Positions 24,613 through 34,831 of a DNA stretch of 64,000 nucleotides are shown one piece after another. The stretch covers positions 2,364,975 to 2,428,974 of the forward strand of contig CAVQHI010000001.1 of NCBI GenBank assembly GCA_963712305.1, read 5' to 3'. Position 1 is the stretch's first letter, and each line of letters starts with the position of its first letter. The notes below the pieces were generated by a model that was not told where the DNA came from, searched no databases, and was given only the letters and a program-made list of their open reading frames with translations. A program made the translations under genes and the position numbers. Source of the DNA: DATFNI01 sp963712305 (GTDB taxonomy: Bacteria; Bacteroidota; Rhodothermia; Balneolales; DATFMH01).

Positions 24613-27128
24613 TTATTTAATCAGCAGCATCTTACGAGTTTTCACAAATGATTCTTTATCAGACTGTACAAACAGCCGGTAAAGATAGGTCCCGCTAGAA
24701 TATGGGCCGTTGCATTCCACTGATAATGATATGATCCGGCGGGTTGATCAGAGTTGACCAACTGCGCCACCCTCTGGCCTAAGATGTTATAAATTTCAAG
24801 CGTAACTTTGATCTGTTTTTCAGACTGTAGCTAATATTGGTAGTCGGATTAAACGGATTAGGATAATTCTGAGACAATTCCGTCTTTTTTGGTCTGGTGC
24901 AACCAGTTCATCGACCGCTACTGTTGTTTTGGGACTAATGTGATACTTAATCGAGTTAACGGATATTTTGCCAGCAGTATTCATCCAGGCCAACTCCTGC
25001 CACAGAGATAGTGATATCGGCCTCTTTCGATGCATCAATATGCAATGGTTCCCAGATTACCAGACGGAAAGCTGTCCGCTTGTGCAACGCCAGACTGTAA
25101 TACATTTTGATCATAATTGGTATGAAATTCGGCATTTCTCCAGACGCTGCCCGTTGTATCAAAAGTAGACATTATTGACAACCCCAGCGGGGAGTGCTAT
25201 GCGAACAACAAAGGACGAAAATCTTTGGCCAGTGCTATTATTTAGTTTTAAAACTACCGGATTATCACCGACGCAGTAGTGTCTCCTTTCGATAATTGCA
25301 GATCAACGGGATCAGGCGTATTGGCCGTTGGATTTTCCGAGTCCCTTGCTTTGCAGCCGAATATATATCTAGCTTCAGGACCATAGTTATCGTTGTTATA
25401 TCCTTCTCAAAATATTTGGCAATCCATTCAGATGCCGCATGATAAGCGATGCATCATATGTTGAGATGGTCCCGTCATCAGACAAATCAGAGCCTACAAG
25501 TTGATCAACGATAAGTATCTCCATTGATAGCTATATTTGACAGAATATCCTTTATATCCGATTGATCTAAGAATCCATCTTCATTATAGTCACCATACAA
25601 TACATCATTGGCTCCGACCAGCAATCGAGCTGTAGCCGTTGATGATGATGAGATGTTTGCGGTAATTACGCCGAGATCAGAAAGATCTTCCCAATCTCCA
25701 TGGAGTTTGAATATGAATCTGGTCATCAGTAGAATGCGTTGTTTGTATGATCTCTTTCGTTGATCCATCCTTAAATGTACCCACCAACCCTACGTCCATT
25801 TGTTCGGAGGCAGAGTATAAACTCACCAAAACAGGACCTGTCCCTGAACCAGGGATGATCTCCTGATAGTTAGCAGAAAGACGATTAGAAAACAACCTCA
25901 GACTAAACCCTTCCGGCGGATGATCATATTCATGTATTACCCTGGCTGTTGGATAATTTGCACGCTCTTCGAACCCATAATTATTGGGCGAACGGCTGCC
26001 CGATGCATAATGCCACAACTCTGATTCAATGAAAGTCTCGGGAAATGTCGTCTGGTAATCATTTTTCAGCACATACGTCATGCTAGTGATATAGCTTTCA
26101 TTAGTCTTCGAAATATAGGCCCAAACTTTTCGCCAAAAATCGATGCCAAATTTTTGCGTGTAATAGATGGCCCATGTTACTTGATTATAGCTTCCCGGAT
26201 AAATGGAGTATTGTGGATTATTAAATATAGAACTTGGACTCTTCAGATAATTATAGTAGTCATTAACTGTATCAAATACTGCTTCCTCCATCATAACAGC
26301 GTCCATCTCCAGCCAACGTGCACTTTCTCCTGACCAACCATCATCTATGTATTGGATTGCATGCTTGAATTCATGTGCTATCGTGACTTTAAGATCTCCT
26401 TTTACCTTCCCATCCGGATCAGTATTTCCGGGGAAACCACTAAGTGAAAAGTCACAATGAACTTTTATCTCCGGATTTCCCTGACTGTTGATATATGTAT
26501 ATCCGTATGTTGGACTGTTATCATTACCGATCCGCGCAAATTTTATAACAAATGGAGTTGAAGCAGATATAGGATTGCTGAAACCCATCTGTTTGACTTC
26601 GACATCTAAGACTGAATCAGCATATTGACCTGCCCATTCTACGTAATCTGGCACCCCGTTACTGTTGGCATCTTCAGTTGGTACCGCATCCGGATTACTC
26701 GCATCTGTTGTATATAACAAAGTGAATTTGCCGGAGGGTGAACTATATGACTGGTCATCGTTAGAACCCGCATCGGATAGATAACCATTAATGATATTTT
26801 GCGTATTTTTAGAAAGTGAGTTGCGGGTCAGCTGGTAATCAACAACGGTTGGAGTAAAACATTTAACCGGTTCAGACTGCGCTCCTTCAAGGTGCATATA
26901 TCGATCAGGCAATTTTGAAGGATCGAACACACTGTAAAATTGATATAATAATGCATCATCCCGATTAATCTTGTTATGTTCCAGATCCTGATTGATCTGC
27001 CTTGCCAGAGGAGAATATGGTTGTGGGGCATAATCAGACGGAGTTATCACCTGGGCAGAAAGCATCCCCGGTAGAAGACCAACCACTAGCGCAATGATAA
27101 TTTTAATATGTAATTTATATAGACTCAT
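24613..27128 (-). pseudogene. T9SS metallopeptidase-dockerin protein gene with multiple frameshifts
   Basis: Residues 1-483 (27128 to about 25690) are intact: signal peptide ending GMLSAQ, then an MXAN_6640-like metallopeptidase region with TIAHEFKHAIQY (HExxH) and ARWLEMDAVMMEEAVFD (third Glu ligand). After that the reading frame moves several times: the next piece holds GDWEDLSDLGV and the EF-hand-like GDYNEDGFLDQSDIKD of a dockerin. A further frame gives GSDLSDDGTISTYDASLIMR (second dockerin repeat). Near 24850 ELSQNYPNPFNPTTNISYSL begins a T9SS sorting domain, continued in other frames as IYNILGQRVAQLV and SSGTYLYRL, and ending KMLLIK at 24613. Every piece still makes sense, so either decay is very recent or the sequence has indel errors. 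Confidence 0.75.
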
Positions 27129-27305
27129 TGTAACTCACCTGCATCCAAACCCAGAAAACGTATGTTTACCCCATTAAAATTGACGTTCTCTGTTGTTCTA
27201 AAATCAATGTAACGTTATTTTGACTCTATATGCAATCTAAGTTCAGTAACGTTAGAGAGTTACAAGATTATAATTTGTTAATATCGCAATTTAAGTTAGG
27301 ACCCC

Positions 27306-28262
27306 ATGTATAGTACTATCCTGTATTATAAATTCTCGCATATTGAAGACCCTCAATCATTTCGGGAAAAGCATATATCAGTTTGTCGGTCATTAGGCAT
27401 CTTAGGAAGGATTTATATTTCCCATGAAGGGTTGAATGGAACTGCCGCGGCAAAGGAAGAACAAATCGAAATTTATAAGACAAGGTTACGGCAAGAACCC
27501 GGTTTCTCAGATATTACTTTTAAAGAGGAAAAAACCGAAAGCATACCTTTTGAAAAACTAAAAGTAAAAGTCCGAAAGGAGATTGTATCACTCAAATCAG
27601 ATATATCATTAGATCCATCCGAAGAAGGTGACGGCTATCTCGGACCTCATGAATGGCGCAGAATTTTAGAATCAGATGAGGATTACGTTTTGATCGATGT
27701 GCGTAATAATTACGAATCAAAAGTCGGCCACTTTGATGGAGCACTCACACCTGATCTTGATAATTTTTATGATTTTCCAAGATGGATCGATGAAAAAAAC
27801 ATTGATAAAAATAAAAAGGTATTGATGTATTGTACTGGTGGCATACGATGCGAAAAATTTTCGATATTGATGCGCAAAAAAGGCTATCACGATGTTCTTC
27901 AACTACATGGAGGTATATTACATTATAAGCATGAAGAAAAAGGCGCGCATTTTAAAGGAAAGTGTTTCGTATTCGACGATCGCCTGACGGTCCCTGTAAA
28001 TCCGGATGAAAACGAACCCTTAACAAAATGTGAGATCACTGGAACGCCTTGCGACACCTATATCAACTGTGCTAATATGAAGTGTAATCGCCTGTTTATT
28101 TGCTCAGAAGAGGGCGCCAGACTGATGGAAGGTTGCTGCAGCGAAGAATGTAAACAAAGCCCTTATAAACGCCCATTTAACCCGGATAACGTATATGCAC
28201 CTTTCCGGAAATGGTACAACTATTTCGGACCGGAGTTCAAAGAAAGGCAGACCGAATCGTGA
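27306..28262 (+). CDS. trhO: tRNA uridine(34) hydroxylase (rhodanese family, YceA type)
   Basis: A 318-residue protein. It introduces the hydroxyl group in ho5U34 of tRNA, in an oxygen-dependent way. The N-terminal ferredoxin-like part has GRIYISHEGLNGTAA, the rhodanese part has VLIDVRNNYE and the catalytic Cys in MYCTGGIRCEKF, and the C-terminus has a Cys-rich cluster (CEITGTPCDTYINCANMKC, CCSEEC). All are standard for TrhO. The next gene starts at or inside its stop codon. Confidence 0.93.
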   Translation: MYSTILYYKFSHIEDPQSFREKHISVCRSLGILGRIYISHEGLNGTAAAKEEQIEIYKTRLRQEPGFSDITFKEEKTESIPFEKLKVKVRKEIVSLKSDISLDPSEEGDGYLGPHEWRRILESDEDYVLIDVRNNYESKVGHFDGALTPDLDNFYDFPRWIDEKNIDKNKKVLMYCTGGIRCEKFSILMRKKGYHDVLQLHGGILHYKHEEKGAHFKGKCFVFDDRLTVPVNPDENEPLTKCEITGTPCDTYINCANMKCNRLFICSEEGARLMEGCCSEECKQSPYKRPFNPDNVYAPFRKWYNYFGPEFKERQTES

Positions 28263-29188
28263 CCGGTTATTCGACCCCTGTTCATATCGTTGCACCCTAT
28301 ACCAGTCAGCATACTATTCGCATTACCGATAAGGAGGCTGATAATGTGTTATTGGAATGGCTGGCCAAACGTTTTCCATATCGCCATCGTGAAATTTGGA
28401 AACAACGTATTGAAGTTGGTATGGTACGAGTTAACACATCCATCACGAATTTGGATCACGTATTATGTTCTGGTGATCTAATTACAATTTTCAATCCACG
28501 CGTTGTTGAACCTGCCGTTCCAGCGACAATTAGGATTATAGACGACAAACCTGAGTACCTGGTCATTGACAAACCAGCACCCATGCCTGTTCATCCAGGA
28601 GGACGATACAACAAAAACTCACTTATTCGCCTTCTCGAGTTGCAGGGATACAATACTTTAAAAATTATTCACCGTCTGGATGCCGTAACCTCTGGACTGG
28701 TTCTACTTGCAAAGACAGGCGATTTCGCCAGAAATGCGACCCGCCTTTTTTCAGAGGGAAGCGTCCACAAGAAATACTTTGCTGTTGTCAAAGGGATACC
28801 AGTTGAAGATGAAATTGAAATCAACCTACCTATAAGGAGAAAAACCGGACATGTGTTTGAATGGCACAATAATCACCAGGAGGGGAAACAGGCCATAAGT
28901 CGGTTCAAAGTCCTTGAGAGGCTTAACAATCGGTCTATTGTATCGTGTTTTCCAATAACAGGAAGAACCCACCAGCTTCGCCTCCATCTTCAATATTGGG
29001 GACACCCTATAGTCGATGACCCTTTATACGCACATAAATTTGAAAAGTCGCATCATGCACCGCAACGCCGGGCTATTAGCCTGAGGCACGTTCATCTAAG
29101 TATTCCGGAACTGGATATAGATTATCTTGTAAATCCATATTTTACTATAGATTCTGGGATAACAGAAACTGCGTATGTCTTGACGTAA
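28259..29188 (+). CDS. RluA-family pseudouridine synthase
   Basis: An enzyme of about 309 residues that converts uridine to pseudouridine in rRNA or tRNA. The catalytic motif HRLDAVTSGLVLLAK (Asp) is clear, preceded by DKPAPMPVHPGGRY and followed by TGRTHQLRLHL. An N-terminal S4-like segment (LLEWLAKRFPYRHREIWKQR) is present. The frame is open back to an ATG at 28211 inside trhO, but the GTG at 28259 overlaps the trhO stop (GTGA) and gives the more usual length. Which RNA it acts on cannot be told. Confidence 0.88.
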   Translation: MTGYSTPVHIVAPYTSQHTIRITDKEADNVLLEWLAKRFPYRHREIWKQRIEVGMVRVNTSITNLDHVLCSGDLITIFNPRVVEPAVPATIRIIDDKPEYLVIDKPAPMPVHPGGRYNKNSLIRLLELQGYNTLKIIHRLDAVTSGLVLLAKTGDFARNATRLFSEGSVHKKYFAVVKGIPVEDEIEINLPIRRKTGHVFEWHNNHQEGKQAISRFKVLERLNNRSIVSCFPITGRTHQLRLHLQYWGHPIVDDPLYAHKFEKSHHAPQRRAISLRHVHLSIPELDIDYLVNPYFTIDSGITETAYVLT

Positions 29189-29796
29189 TGAAACACTCGT
29201 CTAATCATTCTACCAGAATAACCTGGATTCTTTTCCTTTCAGTGATCTTCATATCGCAGGCCTGTGGTGTGTTTGAGACAAGAAAAGCTGCCCCCCCCCA
29301 GTCAGGGGATGGTTCCACGTTCATCCAGCCTGATCAATCTGATATTGTGATCAGCAATCTGAAAAACGCTATTAAATCGCTCAATACTCAGAATTATCTT
29401 CGCTGTTTCTCCGATAGTGCATTTTCATTTACTCCGACCATTTCCGCCCAGCAATCCAACCCCGGAATCTTGGATAACTGGGGAAAATCGCAGGAACAGG
29501 TCTATTTCGATAATCTCAGGGCAGCAGCAGAAAAGCTAACCGGTCATCAACTTCAATTGAGTAACCAACGCAGTGAACTCCAAAAACCTACGGTGGAACA
29601 ATTTACGGCTGATTATACTTTAACTGTTGTACATAATAGAACCGGCAGTGGAATACCAACGGTTGCAACTGGAAGGCTCGTGTTTATCATTAAAGCCGAT
29701 TCATTTGGATTGTGGCACATTACCTCATGGACTGATATTAATGAAAACGGTTCATTTACCTGGAGTGATCTTAAAGCCGCCTTCATCAGAGGTTAA
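29188..29796 (+). CDS. Putative lipoprotein, NTF2/SnoaL-like, with a C9 tract
   Basis: A 202-residue protein. A hydrophobic N-terminus ends in SQAC, a weak lipobox, followed by a polar linker. The rest has an NTF2-like pattern: SDIVISNLKNAIKSLNTQNY (helices of a SnoaL/DUF4440 type domain), FSDSAFSFTP, and later strands EQFTADYTLTVVH, ATGRLVFIIK and WHITSW. The function is unknown. The ATG overlaps the stop of the pseudouridine synthase (TAATG). Nine consecutive C (29291-29299) lie in the linker codons, a candidate slippage site that would switch the reading frame. Confidence 0.65.
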   Translation: MKHSSNHSTRITWILFLSVIFISQACGVFETRKAAPPQSGDGSTFIQPDQSDIVISNLKNAIKSLNTQNYLRCFSDSAFSFTPTISAQQSNPGILDNWGKSQEQVYFDNLRAAAEKLTGHQLQLSNQRSELQKPTVEQFTADYTLTVVHNRTGSGIPTVATGRLVFIIKADSFGLWHITSWTDINENGSFTWSDLKAAFIRG

Positions 29797-29839
29797 GTCT
29801 AATCTAAGCTGAATCGATAATAGTTGTAAGGAATAACTT

Positions 29840-30625
29840 TTGTTAACGGGTATGAAGAAGAATATTGTTTGTGATCTCGATGGGGTTATTTTACGCGATA
29901 ATGAACTGGTGCCAGGGGCCGACAGGTTTGTAGAGGAGGTACTCGAAAATGGTTATAAGCTCCTCTTCCTCACCAATTATTCGTCACAGACACCTCTTGA
30001 TCTTAAAAGCCGCTTCGACACAGTCGGCCTCCATGTCAGTGAAGATCTTTTCTACACCTCCGCCATGGCTACTGCGGCCTTTCTGGAAAAACAAGAGGGA
30101 CGCCGTGCCTACGTCATTGGGGAAGGAGGATTAACCCACGAATTGTATAACATCGGTTTTATGATCACCGATACCAATCCGGATTACGTCATTGTGGGTG
30201 AAACACAATCGTACAACATGGAGATGATCCAGAAGGCCTCCCATCTGATTAATCAGGGTGCACGGTTTATCGCCACCAACCCCGATGTTGCCGGTCCGAA
30301 AGGAAAACCATCATGTGGCGCCCTGTGTGCACCTATTCAGAAAATAACGGGTCGTGAACCGTTCTTCATCGGCAAACCCAATGCCTGGATGATGAGGGCC
30401 GCACTGAATTACATGAAGGCACACTCCGATGAGACCGTGATCATCGGGGATAACATGAGCACAGATATTCTTGCAGGAATTCAGGCAGGTATGGACACAA
30501 TCCTCGTTTTATCTGGTTTCAGCCAACGTGAAGATCTTATGCAATATCCATATCAACCGTCACATATTTATGATACCGTTGCCGACATTCACATTCCCAA
30601 AGAAGCCGAATATCACAAAGGTTGA
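29840..30625 (+). CDS. HAD-IIA family phosphatase (NagD/AraL-like)
   Basis: A 261-residue HAD-superfamily hydrolase. The nucleophile motif is CDLDGVIL (DxD) at the start, motif II has FLTNYSS, the C2 cap region lies between, and the last motif IIGDNMSTDILAG supplies the metal-binding acids. Substrates of this family are sugar phosphates, nucleotides or glycolytic side products; the true one is unknown. The TTG at 29840 has AAGGA 7 bases upstream and is preferred over the ATG at 29852. It converges with the gene at 30652. Confidence 0.88.
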   Translation: MLTGMKKNIVCDLDGVILRDNELVPGADRFVEEVLENGYKLLFLTNYSSQTPLDLKSRFDTVGLHVSEDLFYTSAMATAAFLEKQEGRRAYVIGEGGLTHELYNIGFMITDTNPDYVIVGETQSYNMEMIQKASHLINQGARFIATNPDVAGPKGKPSCGALCAPIQKITGREPFFIGKPNAWMMRAALNYMKAHSDETVIIGDNMSTDILAGIQAGMDTILVLSGFSQREDLMQYPYQPSHIYDTVADIHIPKEAEYHKG

Positions 30626-30651
30626 ACAAACATTACCAACAGCCAGGTAAT

Positions 30652-31197
30652 CTAATCGGCTTTATAAAAAGGATTTATTTCATACTTGTCTTTCATCTGA
30701 TAGGCCCTGCTGTATCGGACATAATTTTGAGAATGCTCCAGAATCGTCATTAACTCTTCATCTGTCAGTTTCCGTACCGGTTTTGCAGGTGTCCCCATGC
30801 ATAAATATCCCGAAGGCATTACCTTGCCCGGCGCTACCAAACTGCCTGCTGCAATGATACAATCCGGCTCAATAATAGCCTTGTCCAAAATAACGGCTTG
30901 TATTCCAATCAGTACACGATCATGTATTGTACATCCATGAATGGTCACACTATGACCAATCGTCACATCATCTCCGATGATCGTTGGTCCGGTATCGTGC
31001 ATCACATGAATACACGTGTTGTCCTGCACATTGCTTCGTGCACCGACTGTAATTTTATTTACATCGCCTCTGATTGTCGTGTTGAACCAAACACTTGCCT
31101 CCTTACCCAACGTCACATTTCCGATCAGATCTGCACTTGGAGCAATAAAGTTTGATTCATCAAATTGTGGTGAGTGGTTTAGAAATTCGTAAATCAT
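30652..31197 (-). CDS. Gamma-carbonic anhydrase-like left-handed beta-helix protein
   Basis: A 181-residue protein built of hexapeptide-like repeats typical of the left-handed beta-helix (VTLGKEASVWFNTTIRGDVN, IGDDVTIGHSVTIHGC). The three zinc-binding His positions of gamma-carbonic anhydrases are present in IHVMHD, IGHS and IHGC, with the conserved RGDVN and NVQDN segments (Arg, Asp, Gln). Such homologues often also act as general acyl- or metal-binding proteins. It starts 4 bases before the gene-free region upstream of hslO and is transcribed away from it. Confidence 0.88.
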   Translation of the reverse strand: MIYEFLNHSPQFDESNFIAPSADLIGNVTLGKEASVWFNTTIRGDVNKITVGARSNVQDNTCIHVMHDTGPTIIGDDVTIGHSVTIHGCTIHDRVLIGIQAVILDKAIIEPDCIIAAGSLVAPGKVMPSGYLCMGTPAKPVRKLTDEELMTILEHSQNYVRYSRAYQMKDKYEINPFYKAD

Positions 31198-31439
31198 AGT
31201 TGCTTGATAAGCGAGTGATTAATACCCTTAAATATATGCGAACACTGTTTCGTAATGCGGGTTAAGGTATGAAAAAGATGAGCTTCTATCACTTTCCGGG
31301 ATAGATACGTTAAACGATTATATTTCGTTATAAATACGATATATCGGGCCCTAAGTGATTAATATTATAATTACTCTGAATTCTAAGACCGGGAAACAGG
31401 TTAATAAAAAGGTGTCTTTTAAAAACAGATAAAGCAGAC

Positions 31440-32345
31440 ATGATTTCCAAAGAAGAATTTCTACACAAAGATCGAATTATAAAAGGCATTACAGACGACG
31501 GCGATTTCAAAATATCAGTAGTAAAAACGACCGGGGTCGTTAAAGAAGCACAAAGAAGGCATAACTTGTCATTGCTTAACACGGTTATCCTCGGACGGGC
31601 TTTGACCGGTGTGATGCTGATGGCATCTGAACTTAAAGGTGAGGAAAGAATCCAGTTGCGCATTGAAGGCAACGGCCCCATCGAAATGCTAGTTGCTGAA
31701 GCCAACAGTGTTGGTGAAATCCGTGGTTATGTGGCAAATCCGGATGCCGACCTAGATTACACCGGCAATAATATCAATCTTGGTGATGGCCTTGGCGTTG
31801 GAGTGCTTACGTTTTCTAAAATACTCTACAATGAAGCCAAACCCCTAACCGGAATTGTAGCCCTGCAATCCGGAAATATCAGTGATGACCTGGCCCACTA
31901 TCTTCTGCAATCAGAACAGGTACGCTCTGGCGTGGTTCTCGATGTACAGATCGACAAAGATGGGAATGTTCAGGATGCGGGTGGCATCTTGATCCAGGCC
32001 ATGCCCTCTACCGGTGAAAAACGGCGTGTCAAGATTGAGGATCATCTCAAGACATTGGCTCCTGTCGGTAAGCTATTGTCCACAGGCGAGTATATAGATG
32101 ATTTAATGAAACGTGCAGTTGCACCGTACGAGGTCAAGGAATTATCTCGCTATCCGGTACATTTCTTCTGCCGCTGCAACAAGGATCGTTTTATAGACGC
32201 CATTTCCAGTCTTGGATATGACGATCTCAAAGCCATATCGGGTGAAGAACAGGAACTTGTTTGTCATTATTGCAATGAGCACTATCATATTACCGAATCG
32301 GAAATCGCCGAAATAATCCGCGATATGAAGATTAAGATGAACTGA
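31440..32345 (+). CDS. hslO: Hsp33 redox-regulated chaperone
   Basis: A 301-residue protein. In the reduced form four Cys bind zinc; oxidation forms disulfides and activates holdase activity. The Cys motif is CxC at residues 244 and 246 (FFCRCNKD) and CxxC at 275 and 278 (VCHYCNEHY). The N-terminal domain has the conserved LNTVILGRALTGVMLMAS and the later SGNISDDLAHYLLQSEQV and IQAMPS. It is a single gene with its own upstream region (31198-31439). It is expected in the cytoplasm under oxidative or hypochlorous stress. Confidence 0.93.
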   Translation: MISKEEFLHKDRIIKGITDDGDFKISVVKTTGVVKEAQRRHNLSLLNTVILGRALTGVMLMASELKGEERIQLRIEGNGPIEMLVAEANSVGEIRGYVANPDADLDYTGNNINLGDGLGVGVLTFSKILYNEAKPLTGIVALQSGNISDDLAHYLLQSEQVRSGVVLDVQIDKDGNVQDAGGILIQAMPSTGEKRRVKIEDHLKTLAPVGKLLSTGEYIDDLMKRAVAPYEVKELSRYPVHFFCRCNKDRFIDAISSLGYDDLKAISGEEQELVCHYCNEHYHITESEIAEIIRDMKIKMN

Positions 32346-32503
32346 TCCAGTTTACATATAATTCTGATTCTGGCGATCTCATAGCTACCTGATCGGGCAC
32401 AACCCGACGCCGAAGTTATTATCCTTCCGTGGTCACATTTTATTCGACTGCTTCGTCTTTATGTTACAAAGCATAAATAAACACCAATTAAGCAAGTCGA
32501 AAA

Positions 32504-32962
32504 ATGACAGAAAGAGTTAATTATTACGAAGTTGACCCGAAGGCTATCCGCCCCATGAGACAATTAGAAGCTTACACCTCGTCATCCGGCCTGGAACCAT
32601 CTCTCCTTGAGCTTATCAAATTGCGGGCATCCCAGATTAATGGTTGCGCCTACTGCATCGATATGCATACTAAGGATGCGCGAGCAAATGGAGAGACTGA
32701 GCAACGGCTCTATGCCATAAGTGCATGGCGCGAAACATCATTTTATACAGATCGGGAACGAGCCGCTTTGGCATGGACCGAAGCTGTGACACTTATATCA
32801 CAGCATCATGTTTCCGACTCATTGTATGATGATACTCTCAAATTTTTTAATGAACAGGAACTTGTTGCTCTTACTATGGCTGTCATTGCTATCAACGGCT
32901 GGAATCGCCTGGCGATAAGTTTTCAAACGGAACCGGGAACATACAAACCGGCAAAGCGTTAG
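32504..32962 (+). CDS. AhpD/carboxymuconolactone-decarboxylase-like protein
   Basis: A 152-residue all-helical protein of the alkylhydroperoxidase AhpD-core family. The CxxC peroxidatic pair is in NGCAYCIDMHT with the following His, preceded by LLELIKLRASQI, and the C-terminus has LVALTMAVIAINGWNRL. Such proteins detoxify peroxides or act as small oxidoreductases; no alkylhydroperoxide reductase partner is near. It may belong with Hsp33 in a redox-stress neighbourhood (inference). Confidence 0.85.
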   Translation: MTERVNYYEVDPKAIRPMRQLEAYTSSSGLEPSLLELIKLRASQINGCAYCIDMHTKDARANGETEQRLYAISAWRETSFYTDRERAALAWTEAVTLISQHHVSDSLYDDTLKFFNEQELVALTMAVIAINGWNRLAISFQTEPGTYKPAKR

Positions 32963-33057
32963 GAATGACAGAGTAAAAAAATTAATCACGTTGCTGAATC
33001 AGGAAATAAGTAATTTTCTGGTTGCAGTTGACCGTATGAAAAGCAGATAAATATTTT

Positions 33058-34323
33058 ATGGAGATACCACATGTTGTTATTGTAGGAGGAGGTTTTGGGG
33101 GGTTACTTTGTGCACGATCTCTTAGCGGAAAAAAAGTGCGTGTGACTATTGTAGATAAGACAAACCATCACTTATTCCAACCATTGCTCTACCAGGTCGC
33201 AACTGCGGCCCTTTCCCCTGGTGATATTGCTATGCCGATCCGCGCTGTGTTCAGCAAAAATCAGAATGTAGAAGTATACCTCGGTGATGTAACCAATGTC
33301 AACCAGGGGAAAAAAGCTGTAACATGCAGTAATGGACAACAGTTTGTTTACGACTACCTGGTTATGGCACCGGGGTCTCAATACAATTACTTCGGGAACG
33401 ACCGGTGGGAGGATAATGCTCCATCGCTGAAATCTCTGGGTGATGCACTTCGTATACGCGAGCGTATCCTCTACTCGCTGGAAAAGGCCGAAGAACTCGA
33501 CAACATTGAAGAGCAAACGCCTTATTTAACGTATGTCGTAATCGGTGGCGGACCAACCGGTGTCGAAACAGCAGGGGCCATATCTGAAATTGTTAAACGA
33601 AACATGATTCGTGACTACCGGCACATTGATCCTAAAAACACACGTGTACTTTTGATTGAAGCCGGTTCCCGTCTTTTGTCTGCTTTTTCCGAAAAATTAT
33701 CTGACAGAGCCAGGGCTGATTTGGAGAAAATGGGAGTACAGGTCCTTCTCAACACTCCTGTCACCGACATAAAGAAACACGAAGTCACGGCTGGTGATCA
33801 GGTATACAACACTCCGAACATTATCTGGGCGGCCGGAGTTAAAGCTTCACCGTTGCTAAACACACTTAATGCAGAAAATGATAAATCCGGCAGAATTAGG
33901 GTATCATCCGAACTGAGGCTCCCCGATGATCCTCATGTTTTCGTGATTGGTGATGCGGCATCATATACCGATCCAAAATCCAAACAGGTCTTACCGGCGC
34001 TCGCTCCTGTTGCCATGCAACAGGGACGTTATGTCGCGAAGATAATCCGTTCTGGTAAAGAGGCCGGCAAAAACAAACCGTTTGTTTACACTGATAAAGG
34101 CATCTTGGCAACGATCGGCCGGGCAAAGGCTATCGCTGAGATCAAATCGCTTAAACTTTCAGGATTTATCGCCTGGTTTACCTGGGCCTTTGTTCACATC
34201 TTTTTCCTGATTGGATTCCGTAACAGGTTTCGTGTGATGGCTGAATGGATCTGGTACTACCTGAGCTTCCGCCGAGGCGTTCGATTAATTACGGAGCGTG
34301 ATCTTGATGATTTGAAGGGATAA
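33058..34323 (+). CDS. ndh: Type II NADH:quinone oxidoreductase (NDH-2)
   Basis: A 421-residue FAD enzyme. It oxidises NADH and passes electrons to quinone without proton pumping. The FAD-binding motif IVGGGFGGLLCARSL begins at residue 8; the second Rossmann fold, for NADH, has VVIGGGPTGVETAG near residue 160; the FAD segment VFVIGDAASYT is near 295. The quinone-site consensus APVAMQQGRYVAKII is present, and the C-terminus has a membrane-associating helix (FIAWFTWAFVHIFFLIGF). Its length is usual. It has no cofactor-linked neighbour. Confidence 0.92.
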   Translation: MEIPHVVIVGGGFGGLLCARSLSGKKVRVTIVDKTNHHLFQPLLYQVATAALSPGDIAMPIRAVFSKNQNVEVYLGDVTNVNQGKKAVTCSNGQQFVYDYLVMAPGSQYNYFGNDRWEDNAPSLKSLGDALRIRERILYSLEKAEELDNIEEQTPYLTYVVIGGGPTGVETAGAISEIVKRNMIRDYRHIDPKNTRVLLIEAGSRLLSAFSEKLSDRARADLEKMGVQVLLNTPVTDIKKHEVTAGDQVYNTPNIIWAAGVKASPLLNTLNAENDKSGRIRVSSELRLPDDPHVFVIGDAASYTDPKSKQVLPALAPVAMQQGRYVAKIIRSGKEAGKNKPFVYTDKGILATIGRAKAIAEIKSLKLSGFIAWFTWAFVHIFFLIGFRNRFRVMAEWIWYYLSFRRGVRLITERDLDDLKG

Positions 34324-34388
34324 GTCTCTTTAACCGGAGAGGTCACGGAGGAAACACACAAAAATATCGTGAGACGAAATACTCGTAA

Positions 34389-34757
34389 TCAAGTACTAAA
34401 CGAACTGCCACACCCGCAGGTAGAAGAAGCGTTGGGATTCTCGAAAGTGAATCCACGATTATCCAGCCCTACGCTAAAATCAATGATTGTTCCTTCCAGG
34501 TAAAGACGATGCCGGCGATCAAGGATAAATGAAACACCTTTTACCACGTACTCTTCGTCATATTCTTTTTTCTCATCCACGTCGAGAACGTAGCTCATGC
34601 CCGAGCAACCGCCGCCCTTAACTCCAATTCGCAGATATTTTCCGGAATCAATCTGTTCATTCAGAATTTTCTTCAGTTGTCCGGCCGCAGGATCTGTGAT
34701 CTCAACCGGATCTGTGTCTGTGTTGGCAAAGAAAAAATCTTGTGCTTGTTCTGCCAT
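34389..34757 (-). CDS. A-type iron-sulfur cluster carrier (IscA/ErpA/HesB family)
   Basis: A 122-residue protein. The three Cys of the family are in GGGCSGMSYVLDVD and, about 65 residues later, STCGCGSSF (CxC), with the EITDPAAGQLKKIL start. A-type carriers deliver [4Fe-4S] or [2Fe-2S] clusters to target proteins. It could serve LipA, HemW or other Fe-S proteins in the neighbourhood. It has a short N-terminal extension (MAEQAQDFFFANTDTD). Confidence 0.9.
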   Translation of the reverse strand: MAEQAQDFFFANTDTDPVEITDPAAGQLKKILNEQIDSGKYLRIGVKGGGCSGMSYVLDVDEKKEYDEEYVVKGVSFILDRRHRLYLEGTIIDFSVGLDNRGFTFENPNASSTCGCGSSFST

Positions 34758-34831
34758 GGAATTTAATGTTTGTTGATTTCTCTAGTCAGCTTGCAGAGTA
34801 GAAACGAATTCAGGCGACTGATCGTGCCTGT

